Shown here one piece after another: positions 9,162 to 17,788 of a stretch of 64,000 nt of DNA (the stretch's first letter is position 1; every line of letters starts with the position of its first letter). A program made the position numbers and the translations under genes. Origin of the DNA: Pseudonocardiaceae bacterium YIM PH 21723 (GTDB taxonomy: Bacteria; Actinomycetota; Actinomycetes; Mycobacteriales; Pseudonocardiaceae); contig QZFT01000039.1 of the NCBI GenBank assembly GCA_003600225.1, positions 1 through 64,000 on the forward strand, given 5' to 3'. The notes beneath the pieces were generated by a model. That model was not told the origin of the DNA. It worked only from the letters and a program-made list of their open reading frames with translations, and searched no databases.

Positions 9162-10753
9162 CGGCCCCCGCGGCGACGGTGGACGCGGTGGTGATCGGCG
9201 CGGGCCCGAACGGGCTCGTGGCGGCGAACCTGCTGGCCGACGCCGGCTGGGATGTCCTCGTGCTGGAAGCCGCCGAGGAGCCCGGGGGCGCCGTCCGTAC
9301 CGCCGAGCTGATCGAACCGGGATTCCGCAACGACCTGTGCAGCTCCTTCTATCCGCTGGGCGCCGCATCCCCGATTCTGCGCGGACTGGAGCTGGAACGC
9401 CATGGGCTGCGCTGGGTGCACGCGCCTGCCGTGCTCGCCCATGTCCTACCCGACGACCGGTGTGCCGTGCTGTCGCGCGACCTCGACGAAACGGTCGCGT
9501 CGCTGGCCTCGTTCGCGCCGCAGGACGCGGATGCCTGGCACGCCGAGGCCACGATGTGGGCGCGCATCCGCGAGGAACTGCTGAGCTCGCTGCTCACCCC
9601 GTTTCCACCCGTGCGATCGGCCATCCGGCTCGGGCGGAAGCTGGGGGCCGGCGACGCCCTGCGGATGGCCCGGATGCTGACCATGCCGGCGCGGACCCTG
9701 GGCGAGGAACGCTTCGCCGGTGAGGGTGCTCGACTGCTCTTGGCGGGCAATGCGCTGCACTCGGACCTCGGCCCGGGTCAGGCCGGCAGTGCCGTGTTCG
9801 GCTGGCTGCTGTGCATGCTCGCGCAGGACGTGGGCTTCCCGGTCCCCGAAGGTGGGGCCGGGGAGCTGACCGCGGCGCTGGCGCGCAGGCTGACCGCCAG
9901 GGGTGGTCGGGTCGAATGCGGGCGTACGGTGACCAAGGTGCTGGTCGCGCGTGGCCGGGCCGTTGGGGTCACCGACAGCGGCGGCGAGCGGGTGCGGGCA
10001 CGCCACGCGGTGCTGGCCACCGTCCCCGCGCCCGTGCTCTATCGGCACATGGTGGAGCCGGACCAGTTGCCCGCCCGGCTGCTGGCGGATCTGCGGACCT
10101 TCCACTGGGACGACAGCACCATCAAGGTGGACTGGACCCTCTCCCGGCCTATCCCCTGGAACAACCCGGCGGCAGGCCGGGCAGGCACCGTACATCTGGA
10201 CTCCGATATGGACGGCCTCACCGGCTTCGGTTCAGCGCTGGCGGGCGGACGAGTCCCCCCGCGCCCGTACCTGCTACTCGGCCAGATGACGACGTCCGAC
10301 CCGACCCGCTCTCCCACGGGTACCGAAACCGCGTGGGCCTACACGCATGTCCCTCGCGACGCGCAGTGGAACCCGGACAAGGTCCGCCGCTACGCCGATC
10401 GCATCGAGAAGGTCATCGAAAGTCATGCCCCCGGTTTCACCGCCGCGATCCGCGGACGGCAGGTCGCCGGTCCCGGGGATCTGGAACTGCACAACGCGAA
10501 CCTGGTCGGCGGTGCGATCAATGGCGGTACCTCGGCCATCCACCAGCAGCTGATATTTCGCCCGCTGCCCGGCATGGCACGAGCCGACACCCCGATCGAC
10601 CGGCTCTACCTGGCAGGCGCCTCGGCGCATCCCGGTGGGGCGGTGCACGGCGGACCAGGCGCCAACGCCGCGCGGGCCGCACTGGCGAGAGCCGGTGCAG
10701 GCGGCGCGCTCTACGGCAGAGCGATCCAGGCCGTCAACGGCCTCATTTACTGA
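9158..10753 (+). CDS. Phytoene desaturase-like NAD(P)/FAD oxidoreductase
   Basis: A 531-residue flavoprotein. Residues 8-40 carry the dinucleotide-binding motif (AVVIGAGPNGLVAANLLADAGWDVLVLEA), and the C-terminus has the FAD-closing segment LYLAGASAHPGGAVHGGPGANAARAAL typical of the CrtI/amine-oxidase-like superfamily. The protein has no membrane helix or signal peptide. Members of this actinobacterial subgroup are annotated as phytoene dehydrogenase-like, yet no carotenoid gene (crtB, crtE) is present here, so the substrate is unknown. It is coupled to the SRPBCC gene through an ATGA overlap. Confidence 0.87.
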   Translation: MTAPAATVDAVVIGAGPNGLVAANLLADAGWDVLVLEAAEEPGGAVRTAELIEPGFRNDLCSSFYPLGAASPILRGLELERHGLRWVHAPAVLAHVLPDDRCAVLSRDLDETVASLASFAPQDADAWHAEATMWARIREELLSSLLTPFPPVRSAIRLGRKLGAGDALRMARMLTMPARTLGEERFAGEGARLLLAGNALHSDLGPGQAGSAVFGWLLCMLAQDVGFPVPEGGAGELTAALARRLTARGGRVECGRTVTKVLVARGRAVGVTDSGGERVRARHAVLATVPAPVLYRHMVEPDQLPARLLADLRTFHWDDSTIKVDWTLSRPIPWNNPAAGRAGTVHLDSDMDGLTGFGSALAGGRVPPRPYLLLGQMTTSDPTRSPTGTETAWAYTHVPRDAQWNPDKVRRYADRIEKVIESHAPGFTAAIRGRQVAGPGDLELHNANLVGGAINGGTSAIHQQLIFRPLPGMARADTPIDRLYLAGASAHPGGAVHGGPGANAARAALARAGAGGALYGRAIQAVNGLIY

Positions 10754-11026
10754 CCCCGAGCGTTCAGGTCCGGTCCGGGCGGACCTCGCCCTGCACCTGG
10801 CACGTGCCAAGAGGACCAGCGCACACAACCACGTGCACACCGATCTATTGCCGGGCCTCTACTGCGGCAAGCCGCAGAAACCGCAACGCGGCCCCTCCTG
10901 ACCAGGCCCTGGGCACGAGGCCTACTCCACTTGGCGCAAGGGTGTACTAAACGTGGCAATGACCACGACTAAAAGCGCTCAAAGGTGGTTACTTCTCCCC
11001 CAAGCACCAACCAGGAGGTTCCTTCC

Positions 11027-11185
11027 ATGCCGTTGATCATCGCTGTCCTGCTGCTGGCCCTGTTGCTGGGCGGTCTGGGCTTCGCCGTCAAAGCTCTCTG
11101 GTACGTGGCCGTCGTGGTCCTCATTCTGTGGGTTCTGGGTTTCGTATTCCGTGGTGCGGAGGGCAAACGCTGGTACCGGTGGTAG
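11027..11185 (+). CDS. Small hydrophobic membrane peptide
   Basis: A 52-residue peptide with two closely spaced hydrophobic segments (about residues 3-22 and 25-43) ending in a basic tail (GAEGKRWYRW). ATG at 11027 follows a strong AGGAGG at 11013-11018, which supports translation. Similar 50-residue 'hydrophobic proteins' are frequent in actinobacterial stress regulons; their role is not known. The 270 bp upstream contain a 12 bp palindrome, TGGCACGTGCCA (10798-10809), and otherwise nothing I can assign. Confidence 0.7.
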   Translation: MPLIIAVLLLALLLGGLGFAVKALWYVAVVVLILWVLGFVFRGAEGKRWYRW

Positions 11186-11271
11186 CCGACCCTGAAGCGG
11201 TGACGGCAGCGCCTCAGGCCCTGCCGCCACCGCCACCCCGGTTCAGAACGCCGGACGTGGGAGCCTGGGGT

Positions 11272-11535
11272 ATGACCGAAGCACCTGAGCAGCTGCGAGA
11301 GACGATCCTCTCCCTCGCCTCGGCACGGGGTCCGGACAGCAGCCTGTGCCCGTCCGAGGTGGCCAGGGCGGTGGCCGATGACTGGCGGCCGCTGCTCCCC
11401 CAGGTCAGGAACGAGGCCAGGGCCCTCGCCAGGGCAGGCCGGGTGCGGCTGACCCAGCGGGGCCGCGAACTCGATCCGGACGGTGAGTGGGAGGGGCCGA
11501 TCAGGATTCACCTTTCGCGGGGCACGGATGGCTGA
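11272..11535 (+). CDS. DUF3253 domain protein
   Basis: An 87-residue protein matching DUF3253: SSLCPSEVARAVADDWRPLLPQVRNEARALARAGRVRLTQRGRELDP. The pattern is that of a compact helical, winged-helix-like module, but no function has been established. ATG at 11272 was chosen because conservation begins there. Its end overlaps the next gene (start 11528) by eight bases, so the two small genes form a cotranslated pair. Confidence 0.8.
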   Translation: MTEAPEQLRETILSLASARGPDSSLCPSEVARAVADDWRPLLPQVRNEARALARAGRVRLTQRGRELDPDGEWEGPIRIHLSRGTDG

Positions 11536-11827
11536 GCCGGAACGGACACCCGACGGTCACTTCATCGTGGTGAACGGCAGGCGTTGGCGGGCCACTGATC
11601 CGGAGATTCCGGCTGACATCGAGGCCCACCTGCGCAGCCTGCTCATGCGGGCCCGACGGGACGTGGGCGCCGCGCTGCGCACCGCAGATGTCGAGGCCGA
11701 GCGTGCTGCCCGGGCACGCGTCCACACCGCCAAGACCGCGTTGGGCGAACGCGGCACTCCGTGGTGGGAGCAGAGTGCCGCCGAGCGGCGGAGACGGTGG
11801 GAACACGGGCTGGGCGCCCTGGGGTGA
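11528..11827 (+). CDS. Conserved small hypothetical protein paired with DUF3253
   Basis: A 99-residue protein. The N-terminus (DGHFIVVNGRRWRATDPEIP) looks like a short beta-structured module and the rest is helical and strongly charged, ending in WWEQSAAERRRRWEHGLGALG. The same partner commonly accompanies DUF3253 genes in actinobacteria, where some databases carry a misleading 'biopolymer transporter' label. No enzymatic motif is visible. It overlaps the DUF3253 gene by eight bases. Confidence 0.72.
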   Translation: MAEPERTPDGHFIVVNGRRWRATDPEIPADIEAHLRSLLMRARRDVGAALRTADVEAERAARARVHTAKTALGERGTPWWEQSAAERRRRWEHGLGALG

Positions 11828-11853
11828 GAGCGGCGTGAAAGCCGGGAGAGTGG

Positions 11854-13152
11854 TTACTCGGACCTCGTTCCAGGGGCAGGAGGCGAGTCGGTGTCCAGCG
11901 GTACCGCGCCGGACCGAACGAGCCCGAGCTGCACGGTCTGCCTGCCGATCAGCGCGTCCAGGGTCCAGTCCACCGCTGTCCGGACCCGGTTACCGGGCAT
12001 GGCCAGCAGGTGATAGCCGCGGGTCACCACCTTCGCCACCCGCCCGGACAGCGGGATGTGCAGCGGATTGGCCGCGGCGGCGTGTGCGCCCAGGTCGACG
12101 ACGAAGCCGAGGTCGTGATGGCGGTAGGTACCCACGCGGCCGAGACCGAGCGAAGCCGCGACGTTACGGCCGGCCAGCTGTCCCTGGCGTTGCGCGTGCT
12201 GAGCAGTCATGGCGGTGCACTCACCCGGCCGGGTCAGGTCGGGGACGGCGGCCGCGTCACCGCAGGCGAACAACTCTGTGCGACCGGGCACGGTCAGCTG
12301 CTCGGTCACCCTCAGCCGCCCCTGCGTCGTGGGCAGGCCGAGGTCGGCGACCAGTGGGTCCGGCCGCACGCCGACACACCACACGAGCGTGCGACTCGGC
12401 ACCGATTCACCACTGGTCAGCGTGACTCCCTGGGCGTCTGCGGAGTCGATCGAGGTCTTCATGAGTACCTCGACGCGGCGGTCCCGGAGCACCTTGTCAG
12501 CCGCCCGGCCCAGGCGGTGGTCCAGCTCGGGCAGCACCCGATCGGCGAGGTCGAGCAACAGCCAGCGGATGGGTTGTCCGGCGAGCTCGGGATGACGCCG
12601 GGCCAGCGCCGCGGTGAATCCGGGGCCCTGGGCGGCGACCTCGGTGCCGGTGTAGCCGGCGCCGACGACCACGAAGGTACAGCGGGCATTCCGCTCGGCT
12701 GGGTCGTCGGTCGCGGCGGCCAGCTCGATCTGCCGGGTGATGTGGTCCCGAAGATAAAGCGCCTCGGAGACCCCGCGGAAACCATGCGCGTGTTCGGCGA
12801 CCCCGGGGATCGGCAGCAGTTTGTTGACGCTGCCCGTGGCCAGCACCAGCCGGTCATAGCCGAGGCGATGTTCCCTGTCCTCGGGATCGGTGTACACCAC
12901 GGCCCGGCCATCCAGGTCCACGGCACTCGCGGTGCCCAGCACCAGGCGGACACCGGGCAGCGTCTGCGGGAGCGACACCGTCACCCGTCGCGGATCGATG
13001 ATGCCCGCCGCCACCTCCGGCAACAGTGGGAGATAGAGGAAATAGTCGGTGGGATTCAGAATCACCACCTCGACGTCTTCGCCGGTGCGCTCCCGCAGGC
13101 TCTTGGCAGCGTGGTATCCGGCGAAGCCGCCACCCACGATCACGACACGCAT
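11854..13152 (-). CDS. NADH dehydrogenase-like (NDH-2 type) FAD oxidoreductase
   Basis: A 432-residue two-dinucleotide-domain flavoprotein. FAD is bound by VVIVGGGFAGYHAAKSL at the N-terminus; the second Rossmann motif is FVVVGAGYTGTEVAAQ near residue 160; the FAD-contacting LFACGDAAAVPDL segment is near residue 310. This layout is that of type II NADH:quinone oxidoreductases. The C-terminal region (RGYHLLAMPGNRVRTAVDWTLDALIGR) is the amphipathic membrane-associating part. ATG at 13152 with GAGGGGAG upstream was preferred over an ATG at 13194, which would overlap the upstream gene and add 14 unlike residues. Confidence 0.85.
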   Translation of the reverse strand: MRVVIVGGGFAGYHAAKSLRERTGEDVEVVILNPTDYFLYLPLLPEVAAGIIDPRRVTVSLPQTLPGVRLVLGTASAVDLDGRAVVYTDPEDREHRLGYDRLVLATGSVNKLLPIPGVAEHAHGFRGVSEALYLRDHITRQIELAAATDDPAERNARCTFVVVGAGYTGTEVAAQGPGFTAALARRHPELAGQPIRWLLLDLADRVLPELDHRLGRAADKVLRDRRVEVLMKTSIDSADAQGVTLTSGESVPSRTLVWCVGVRPDPLVADLGLPTTQGRLRVTEQLTVPGRTELFACGDAAAVPDLTRPGECTAMTAQHAQRQGQLAGRNVAASLGLGRVGTYRHHDLGFVVDLGAHAAAANPLHIPLSGRVAKVVTRGYHLLAMPGNRVRTAVDWTLDALIGRQTVQLGLVRSGAVPLDTDSPPAPGTRSE

Positions 13153-13186
13153 CTGCGCTCTCCCCTCAGTAGGGCGGACGGACCGG

Positions 13187-13696
13187 TCAGCCATGCGGCA
13201 CCGCTGTCACGCCGAAGGCCGCCGTCCCCGCCGCGAGCCGCACCGGCTCCATGTCCGCCCGTTGCCGCTCGGCGCGGTGGATCAGCTCAGCGAAGTCGAT
13301 CTCCGGCAGCCGGTCGGCCAGCCCGATCAGGTCCCGCAAGGTCGCCCACAGCTGTTTCCTGCCATCGATGCCCATGGCGAGGAACTCCAGCTCCTCGAAT
13401 CTGCTCAACGGCGAGAGCGACAGCAGCCTGCCATTGGGTTTCACCCGCCCTAATCGCTCGGCGACCGCTGCCAGGCCGAGCTTGATCCGGCTGGTGGGGA
13501 TCCCCAGGAGGGCCATGATCTTTTTATGGGTCTCCAGGTCTTCGGCGATTCCGTCCGCGACCCTGCGCAGGATCTCGCGCTCGGGGCCGGCCCGGCCATG
13601 GCCCGCGGTGCGCCTCGCCAGCTCACGCCAGGCCACCCCCATGGCCAGCTGGTCGTTCAGGTAGATCGCGGCGAATCGCCACGGGTCGGTTACCAC
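13187..13696 (-). CDS. Conserved hypothetical protein, all-helical
   Basis: A 169-residue predicted helical protein starting at a GTG (VTDPWRFAAIYLNDQLAMG...) with GGAGGAG six bases upstream; an ATG 15 bases earlier lacks a ribosome site. The central segment EILRRVADGIAEDLETHKKIMALLGIPTSRIKLGLAAVAERLGRVKPNGRLL is conserved in a family found beside stress genes in actinobacteria. The helical pattern is reminiscent of ferritin-like proteins, but I cannot see a complete metal-binding set, so no function is assigned. It lies upstream of the NDH-2-like gene with 34 bp between them. Confidence 0.7.
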   Translation of the reverse strand: MVTDPWRFAAIYLNDQLAMGVAWRELARRTAGHGRAGPEREILRRVADGIAEDLETHKKIMALLGIPTSRIKLGLAAVAERLGRVKPNGRLLSLSPLSRFEELEFLAMGIDGRKQLWATLRDLIGLADRLPEIDFAELIHRAERQRADMEPVRLAAGTAAFGVTAVPHG

Positions 13697-13797
13697 AGGT
13701 GTCTCCTCCATCGTGCGGATCGGCCCGGTCGACGGCAGTTCAGTCGTGGCGACCGCACCCTCGGGGTACCCGGCCTGCGCAACTGCAGTCGGGCTGC

Positions 13798-14769
13798 TCA
13801 GCCCGCTGCCCGCCGGAGGGCAGGCAGCAACTCGCTCCCGGCGAAGTCGAGGAACTCCCGCTGGTGCTCTCCGCCGATCTGGACGAGGGCGATATCGGTG
13901 AAACCCGCCTTCCAGAAGCCCGACACCGAATCCACGATCCGGTCCACATCCGGCCCACAGGCGATCGACTTCCCGACATCCTCCGGCCGCACGAACTGGG
14001 TCGCTCCGGCGAAGGCGGCGGGGCCGGGCAGCTCGGCGTTGACCTTCCAGCCCCCGCCGAACCAGCGGAATTGGTCGTGTGCCCTGGCGACGGCCGCCTG
14101 CTCGTCGCGATCGAAGCAGAGCGGAATCTGCCCAATGAACCGTCGTGCCTCCTCGGTGCGACCGCGCCACGCGGTGACCAGATCGGCATCGGGTTCGACG
14201 GCGACCATCGCATCCGCCAGCGGGGCGAATCGCTCGATGGACTGGTCTCCCGACACCGCGACGGCCACCGGGACCCGCCTGTCCGGCAGATCCCACAGCT
14301 TGGCCGAATCAACCTGGTAGTGCGTGCCGGCGTAGTTGACATAGCCCCCGCCGAACAGGGCGTTGATGATCTCCAGGGCCTCAGACAGCATTTCGTGCCG
14401 GACATTGGCGGGCGGCCACCCCTGGCCGACGACGTGTTCGTTGAGGTTCTCCCCCGCCCCCAGCCCCAGCGTGAACCGCCCCTCGGACAGCAATTGCATC
14501 GTCGCGGCCTTCTGCGCGATCACGGCCGGGTGGTACCGGATGGTCGGGCAGGTCACGTAGGTCATCAGCTCGGTGCGCTCGGTCGCCTGCGCGACCGCGC
14601 CAAGCACACTCCAGGCGTACGGCGCGTGCCCCTGCTCGGACAGCCAGGGCGAATAGTGATCACTCATCACCTGGAAGTCGAATCCGGCCTTCTCGGCCTC
14701 GATCGCATGATCCACCAGGGCCCGGGGGCCCGCCTGCTCGGTCATCAACGTGTATCCGAAGCGCACCAT
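13798..14769 (-). CDS. LLM-class F420-dependent oxidoreductase
   Basis: A 323-residue luciferase-like (TIM-barrel) oxidoreductase. The start MVRFGYTLMTEQAGPRALVDHAIEAEKAGFDF and the segments SDHYSPWLSEQGHAPYAWSVLGAVAQAT and GRFTLGLGAGENLNEHV are typical of the TIGR03557-type F420 family related to F420-dependent glucose-6-phosphate dehydrogenase. The substrate is not predictable. ATG at 14769 is preceded by GAGGAGG. A membrane protein gene lies 13 bp upstream on the same strand, suggesting an operon. Confidence 0.88.
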   Translation of the reverse strand: MVRFGYTLMTEQAGPRALVDHAIEAEKAGFDFQVMSDHYSPWLSEQGHAPYAWSVLGAVAQATERTELMTYVTCPTIRYHPAVIAQKAATMQLLSEGRFTLGLGAGENLNEHVVGQGWPPANVRHEMLSEALEIINALFGGGYVNYAGTHYQVDSAKLWDLPDRRVPVAVAVSGDQSIERFAPLADAMVAVEPDADLVTAWRGRTEEARRFIGQIPLCFDRDEQAAVARAHDQFRWFGGGWKVNAELPGPAAFAGATQFVRPEDVGKSIACGPDVDRIVDSVSGFWKAGFTDIALVQIGGEHQREFLDFAGSELLPALRRAAG

Positions 14770-14782
14770 GTGCCGTCCCTCC

Positions 14783-15385
14783 TCAGTCCCGTGCGGGGTC
14801 GTCCTGGGGAACCTGTCGGTAGGCGCGATCCCTTTCCTGGGCGGCCCGCTGCTCCCGGTCCTCACTGACCAGGTGCTGCTGCCGCGCCGTGGGCTCGCCC
14901 TCGGCCACCGCGTGCTCGGCCTTCGCGATCTCGTCGATATCGCTCAACCGCTCGCGGACGGCACGTTCCTGCCGATCGGACAACCCATCCCGGCCAGGCG
15001 CCCAACGGACGAAGGCGAGTGCCGACACCAGCACACCTGCGCCAAGGCTGATCACGATGTTCTGCCACCGACCGGCGAAGACGACCAGATCGGCGATACC
15101 GAAAAGCACGAGCAGCAGGCCGAATATCCCGCACAGGGTCGAAGGCACCACACCGGCGAACGCCGACACGATCAGCAATCCCCCGGCCACCATGCACAGC
15201 GAACCGAGTACCGCGGCACTGGGCAGCCCCACCAGGAGGCCGTCATCGGCGAACGGCACCGCACGGGTGATGCTCAGCAGTCCGAACACCAGCAGCCCTG
15301 CGCCGAGCACCCCGAGAACCGCCCGGGCCGGTGTACTCATCAAACGGCCGGAACCTGGACCGCGGACCTGCTGGGAGTACGTCAT
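14783..15385 (-). CDS. Hypothetical membrane protein with charged C-terminal tail
   Basis: A 200-residue protein with about four transmembrane segments between residues 20 and 120 (LGVLGAGLLVFGLLSI, AVLGSLCMVAGGLLIVSAF, LCGIFGLLLVLFGIADLVVFA, NIVISLGAGVLVSALAFV). A hydrophilic helical tail rich in Glu, Arg and Gln follows, ending in RQVPQDDPARD. ATG at 15385 (directly after a GTG) has AAGGCGAGG upstream. No family is recognised. It precedes the F420-type oxidoreductase gene by 13 bp and is probably cotranscribed. Confidence 0.68.
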   Translation of the reverse strand: MTYSQQVRGPGSGRLMSTPARAVLGVLGAGLLVFGLLSITRAVPFADDGLLVGLPSAAVLGSLCMVAGGLLIVSAFAGVVPSTLCGIFGLLLVLFGIADLVVFAGRWQNIVISLGAGVLVSALAFVRWAPGRDGLSDRQERAVRERLSDIDEIAKAEHAVAEGEPTARQQHLVSEDREQRAAQERDRAYRQVPQDDPARD

Positions 15386-15547
15386 CACCCTCGCCTTTCA
15401 CCTGGATATCGCACCTCATCGGCATTCGCGGAGTACCCCGTGTCCACTCGCCCAATCAGAACGCCGGGTCATCCCCGACACGGCGAGGCGGTGGCGGCCC
15501 TCGAAACAGGCACGCCACCGCCACCCCTCACGTACGTCAACCGACCC

Positions 15548-16294
15548 CTACCTCTTGCGCTCGTCGCGGTCATCCACGTCGAACTTTTCCTTGCGCACCT
15601 TGCCTGAAACCGTCCGTTGCTCGGTCACTGTCTCCTTGCCCAGCCTGACCCGCTCGACCGGAACCGCCTCGGTGGTCACCACGGGCTTTTCGGCGCGCAG
15701 CACGACCTCCTGCTGCTCCTCGCCGATCGACGCGTCGGCGATCGAGTCCGGATCGGTGATCGGTTCCCGCTGAATGCGCACTTCTTCGTGGCTGACCGGC
15801 ACGGTCACCTGCTGCTCCTCGGTGACCACGTACTTGCGCAACCGGAACCGGCCGGCCTCCTCGGACTGGGTACCGACACGCAGACGCTCCTCGGAGCGCG
15901 TCATCGCCTGACCGCGATCCTCCTGTCCCTGGCGGCCACGCTGTCCGCCGTGCCCCAGGTCGTCATGTCCTGCGGACCTGGGCATCGGCATCCCGTAGTA
16001 CTGGTACAGCCGCTCGGCCTCAGCGGCGGACATCTGACCATCGGCGTCGATACGTGGTGCGTCCGAGACCTGGTCCTTGGCAATGGTGACGTGCAGCCCG
16101 TCCTCGTGCATGGCGGCGCCGGCGAGCGGCACGAAGGTCTCCTTGGTGCCGAACAGCCCGGTCTTCACCGTGATCCACTCGGGGCGCTTCGTGTCTTCTG
16201 CGAGGTAGACGGTTCCTACTTTGCCGATCTTTGATCCGGAGTGGTCGATGACGTTGTGGTCAATGAGATCGTTGGGATTCACCGTACGAGCCAT
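15548..16294 (-). CDS. PRC-barrel and DUF2382 (YsnF/AvaK) domain stress protein
   Basis: A 248-residue protein. Residues about 10-85 are a PRC-barrel (LIDHNVIDHSGSKIGKVGTVYL...GLHVTIAKDQV). A Gly/Gln-rich linker follows. Residues about 130-235 are a DUF2382 domain (RSEERLRVGT, RLRKYVVTEEQQVTVPVSHEEVRIQREPI, VERVRLGKETVTEQRTVSGKVRKEK). The combination is typical of general-stress proteins in actinobacteria, deinococci and bacilli; molecular function is unknown. ATG at 16294 with GAGGAG upstream was chosen over an earlier start at 16363 that has none. Confidence 0.88.
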   Translation of the reverse strand: MARTVNPNDLIDHNVIDHSGSKIGKVGTVYLAEDTKRPEWITVKTGLFGTKETFVPLAGAAMHEDGLHVTIAKDQVSDAPRIDADGQMSAAEAERLYQYYGMPMPRSAGHDDLGHGGQRGRQGQEDRGQAMTRSEERLRVGTQSEEAGRFRLRKYVVTEEQQVTVPVSHEEVRIQREPITDPDSIADASIGEEQQEVVLRAEKPVVTTEAVPVERVRLGKETVTEQRTVSGKVRKEKFDVDDRDERKR

Positions 16295-16614
16295 GGAGAT
16301 CAATCTCCTCGGAGTTGCGAGAATTTCTGACACCATCCGTGCTGGAATCAACCTTCCTCGCAATTACCGGGGCCGCAATTTGGCGCCACACCGGTGAGTG
16401 TTACCGCAAAGTGTGTGGTTAGGATCGGGAAAAACGGTTAGTACACAACGAACAATTGTTGCGGATTCTGGAACCGATATCCGCCCGCGGGATTTTGCGA
16501 TCGGCCTTTCCGTGGAATACGGCCGCAGATACACAGGCGGCAAGCCGATCCAGGTTATCGACCCTGACCGGCAGTCCGGGGTTTTGCGCCTTGGCCGGCG
16601 GGTAAACGGGGCGC
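16295..16614. other. Divergent intergenic region, locally AT-rich
   Basis: A 320 bp gap between the divergent PRC-barrel and FUSC genes. Bases 16370-16510 are noticeably more AT-rich than the surroundings and should hold both promoters. It contains a perfect 10 bp palindrome, AACAATTGTT (16451-16460). I see no RNA gene and no open frame with a ribosome site, and I could not fix a -35/-10 pair with confidence. Confidence 0.45.
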
Positions 16615-17736
16615 ATGTCCAGCTATACGTGGAAACAAGCTGCCCGGCGAACGGAGCGTTCCGTCCGGTCGCCGCTCCGGTGGCTTCGTCGCGCGCAACG
16701 TGAGAACGGCCCTGAGCGGGGCGTTCTGCTCCAAGCGGCGAAGGCCGCGCTGGCCGCGGTCTTGTCCTGGTTGGCCGCCGCGGAACTCTTCCAGCTGGCT
16801 CAGCCGTACCTCGCGCCATGGGCGGCGATCTTCATCGTGGAGGCGACGGTATTCCGGTCGGTGCGTTCGGCGGGACAGCAGGTCGCGGCGGCCACCACCG
16901 CCGTATTGCTCGCGACGGTGGTCGAGTCGATCGTCCCCTGGCAGATGCTCGGAATCGCCGTCGTCGTGTTCGCCGGATTGTTGATCGGCCAGTCGCGGCT
17001 CTTCGGTGACAGTGGCCCGTGGGTCGGTATCACCGCGCTGCTGCTCATCACCTGGGGAACGGTCACCCAGAGTCCGCTCCTGGTGGACCGGTTGATCGAA
17101 ACCGTGCTCGGGGCCGGAATCGGACTGCTGGTCAACACCCTGGTCTTTCCGCCGACCTATGAGCTCAAGGCGAGGAAGGCGAACGAGCGGCTGGCCGCGG
17201 ATATGGCCGCCTTAATCCAGGAGATGGCCGACGTGATGCGCGGCGACGCCCCGCTCCAGCGCACAGAGAACTGGAGCACCCAGGTGACGGCGACGGCCGC
17301 CCTGGTCACGGCCGCGGAGCAGGCGACCAGCCTGCGTCAGGAGAGCCGCAGACTGAACCTCCGCCGGTCGACGGTCTCCATCAGTCCTCCCGACGACCGG
17401 AACCGATCGGTCGCGACCACCCTGCGGGACGCGTGGCCGCACATGGTCGAGCTGAGTCAGGTCGTCCGCACCTCGGCCGGTCGCACAGGTCCATTCACAT
17501 CGCCCGACACGCCCTCGCTCCAGCTCACGGCGGTACTGCTCGACCGGCTGGCCGCCGTGGTGCGATCCCTCGGGCGGAGCGGCATCACCCCTGCAGAACT
17601 GGATTTCGCCGCCCGCCAGGCGAGCGAAGCCCTGGCCGACATGAACGACCGGCTGCAGGACACCCAGTCGTTCGGGCTGGCCGGAATGGTACTTCCGGCC
17701 CGTCATGCCTTGCGGGAACTGAGCCCGACGATGTGA
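16615..17736 (+). CDS. FUSC / aromatic acid exporter family membrane protein
   Basis: A 373-residue protein of the FUSC/ArAE type. The N-terminal half has about five or six hydrophobic segments (for example AALAAVLSWLAAAELFQLA, FVEATVFRSV-type loop, AAATTAVLLATVVESIVPW, LGIAVVVFAGLLIG, WVGITALLLITWG, VLGAGIGLLVNTLVFPP). The C-terminal half is cytoplasmic and helical (KANERLAADMAALIQEMADVMRG...). Full-length family members often have two such repeats; this is a single-repeat form. Members export small aromatic acids or polyamines, but the substrate is not known here. The ATG at 16615 has only a weak GGGGC ribosome site. Confidence 0.8.
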   Translation: MSSYTWKQAARRTERSVRSPLRWLRRAQRENGPERGVLLQAAKAALAAVLSWLAAAELFQLAQPYLAPWAAIFIVEATVFRSVRSAGQQVAAATTAVLLATVVESIVPWQMLGIAVVVFAGLLIGQSRLFGDSGPWVGITALLLITWGTVTQSPLLVDRLIETVLGAGIGLLVNTLVFPPTYELKARKANERLAADMAALIQEMADVMRGDAPLQRTENWSTQVTATAALVTAAEQATSLRQESRRLNLRRSTVSISPPDDRNRSVATTLRDAWPHMVELSQVVRTSAGRTGPFTSPDTPSLQLTAVLLDRLAAVVRSLGRSGITPAELDFAARQASEALADMNDRLQDTQSFGLAGMVLPARHALRELSPTM

Positions 17737-17788
17737 AGCCGACAAAGATCGAGGTGTGACAGGGCGTCGCCCGGGGCAGCCTCCGCCC

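Noticed and set aside
9158-10753. Carotenoid biosynthesis cluster around the phytoene-desaturase-like gene
   Set aside because: No phytoene synthase, GGPP synthase or cyclase gene is in the neighbourhood; the gene is paired only with a small SRPBCC protein.
10798-10809. TGGCACGTGCCA palindrome as a specific operator (a related GGCACGTGCC occurs at 7007-7016)
   Set aside because: One copy lies at the 3' side of tal and the other far from a start codon, so a regulatory role cannot be supported from position.
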